From Xestospongia muta (lineage: Eukaryota; Porifera; Demospongiae; Haplosclerida; Petrosiidae): DNA of 64,000 bases. Shown piece after piece: positions 62,441 to 64,000 of this stretch; position 1 is the first letter of the stretch; each line of letters begins with the position of its first letter. Made by a program: the position numbers and the translations under genes. The notes beneath the pieces are model-generated. The model was not told the DNA's origin. It saw nothing but the letters and a program-made list of their open reading frames with translations, and did not search any database. The stretch lies in contig OY848930.1 in assembly GCA_963693285.1 (NCBI GenBank), positions 4,092,001 to 4,156,000 of the forward strand. Reading direction: 5' to 3'.

Positions 62441-63251
62441 TAACATACCTATAAGAGAAGTTTGATACTAAATCTCATTTCACAATTCACATATTACAGT
62501 AATGTATATATCACTATTAAATGGATTGGTTGATTTAACTAATCTATGGTCATTATCATTGCGTATAATACACAATGAGATACTGAGAAATAATAAATAT
62601 CACTCTGTTCTTATTACTAGCACACAAATGACAAGTCACTTAGTCGATTGTTATTAGACAATAGCCATCTTAGTTTGTATATATGCATAATGTAATCTAT
62701 ATCCTTCTAACGGTTTGTAATAACAAGGAAGGGTAGAGCATCTGTTGCTTCCCCTTACGGATTCATTAAATTAACTAATCAATCTTTATAGTGATGCATT
62801 TGTGGTTGTAAGGAACCCAACATAAAGAAATTCAGAGAAACATTACCGTAATAGTTATGGCAATCAATTAAACTAGTATTCTCCACCAACTGCACTTCAG
62901 TAGAGTCCACAATACATGTAGTGTAGAAATGTGACAAGTCTCCCTTGATATCAACACTCTATGCCAGTATCTACGAAATGCCATAAACAAAATCATATGT
63001 TTTAGGGTTAGTCAATAATTTCGTTAAAGTTCATTATTGTCACAGTCATTGTACAAACCTAGTGAACTTATCATGAAGGTAGTGTGATTCAAACTCTTTA
63101 GGACAAGGATATACATCATGTTCGTTGAGGTTTCTTCTAACTCCAATACAGAACAAAGAATCTAACCAGCTATATTAGAAACATACAAACTAACAAATAA
63201 TATTCAAACATTGCTCTTACCAAAATAACCTTTTCGATAAGACATTCAGCA

Positions 63252-63447
63252 TATTGTTGACCCAACCCACTCTAATTATATTTAACGGAAATATGGCCTC
63301 AATTGACTATGATAGTTTAAACATGGCAAAATTACTAATATCTTCCAGGTCCTTGTTAAGCAGAGAAATTGTTTGTGCACTGAACTGTTGTATGAGAGCA
63401 AAGAGATTCATCAATTTACATGCACTAGTATAACAAGATTGTGTCAA
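63252..63447. other. Region upstream of ABCC copy D
   Basis: No gene recognised. It may contain the former promoter of copy D, whose exon 1 remnant begins near 63251. Confidence 0.4.
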
Positions 63448-63701
63448 ATCAGTAATAGCAGCAGCCTGATCACATAACATCAATCAGTAATAGCACCAGA
63501 CTGATCACATAACATCAATCAGTACTAGCACCAGACTGATCACATAACATCAATCAGTAATAGTAACAGACTGATCACATAACATCAATCAGTAATAGTA
63601 ACAGACTGATCACATAACATCAATCAGTAATAGTAACAGACTGATCACATGATAACATCAATCAGTAATAGCAGCAGACTGATCACATAACATCAATCAG
63701 T
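63448..63701. repeat. 35-bp minisatellite, about 7 copies
   Basis: ATCAGTAATAGCA..CTGATCACATAACATCA repeats at 63448, 63483, 63518, 63553, 63588 and 63623; one later unit carries a GATA insertion. The units are directly adjacent with no spacers, so this is a minisatellite. Confidence 0.92.
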
Positions 63702-64000
63702 GGTGTAGCTGAGGTAGGGCCTGAGGAGACCTAGGCCCTACCATCATTTTTGTTTTATAATTATATTCATTGTTTAATGTTTATACAATAACTGTTGGGG
63801 TGGCTTTTGGAAACCACATGTAGTAAAATACGAGTAGGGTAAACAGCGAATAAACGGACGGGTCCTTTTATCGGACGCTATATCTTCAGACCTGAAGATG
63901 CTATTGATATGGAACAAACTGAATTTGAAAGAGAAGGCTTTTAAACCTTGGAGTTGCAAAAATTAAGTAGATCGCAAGTATAGCCTTGATGTTAGAGACG
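63699..64000. mobile_element. Possible hAT element end, running off the right edge
   Basis: CAGTGGTGTAGCTGAGGTAG starts directly after the minisatellite and resembles the CAGTGGCGTAGC ends of several hAT families. An internal near-palindrome (TAGGGCCTGAGG, CCTAGGCCCTA) follows. The other end is not in the window and no transposase is recognisable, so this is tentative. Confidence 0.35.

Noticed and set aside
63448..63701. CRISPR-like regular repeats of 35 bp
   Set aside because: Units are directly adjacent with no unique spacers, the DNA is animal, and there are no cas genes; it is a minisatellite.

Overview
The window is animal nuclear DNA, AT-rich, with many very short introns (often 40-60 bp). 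The genes (CNOT1, ADAR-type deaminase, ABCC4-like transporters, DBH/MOXD1-like copper monooxygenases, core-2 GlcNAc-transferases, glycerate kinase) point to an early-branching metazoan. A compact demosponge genome such as Amphimedon is my best inference, from gene style only. I reconstructed exons by hand: GT-AG (once GC-AG) boundaries and phases close perfectly over every multi-exon gene called intact.

Layout. 1-5262 (-): N-terminal 543 codons of CNOT1, running off the left edge. 6474-13634 (+): one 7.2-kb coding exon for a 2386-residue protein that I divide into 12 tandem SPRY domains. 14690-28240 (+): three tandem units, each with an intact 12-exon, 629-residue MOXD1-like gene; intron 2 of the third holds two nested hAT-type transposons. 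28441-36170 (-) and 37994-45307 (+): two intact 31-exon ABCC4-like transporters, head to head, with a 118-bp near-perfect palindrome between them.

43371-55545 is a direct tandem duplication of about 6 kb. Its breakpoints lie inside ABCC intron 23 and inside glycerate kinase intron 1. The left copy therefore completes the ABCC gene but holds a promoterless, now deleted glycerate kinase remnant. The right copy holds a 5'-less, splice-dead ABCC remnant but completes the glycerate kinase gene (51068-56144, -). The core-2 GlcNAc-transferase lies wholly inside the unit and is intact twice (47520-48884 and 54008-55363, +); the second copy is nested antisense in intron 1 of glycerate kinase. A LINE fragment sits in front of the first.

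56770-58149 (+): an intronless ADAR-type adenosine deaminase, divergent from glycerate kinase across a 625-bp gap with a 3 x 87 bp tandem repeat. 59139-63251 (-): a decayed fourth ABCC4-like copy. The right edge holds a 35-bp minisatellite and possibly the end of another hAT element. The window mainly records local gene amplification and decay (3 MOXD1, 4 ABCC4, 2 GCNT, 2 GLYCTK), with orphan ABCC exon fragments scattered between the genes.
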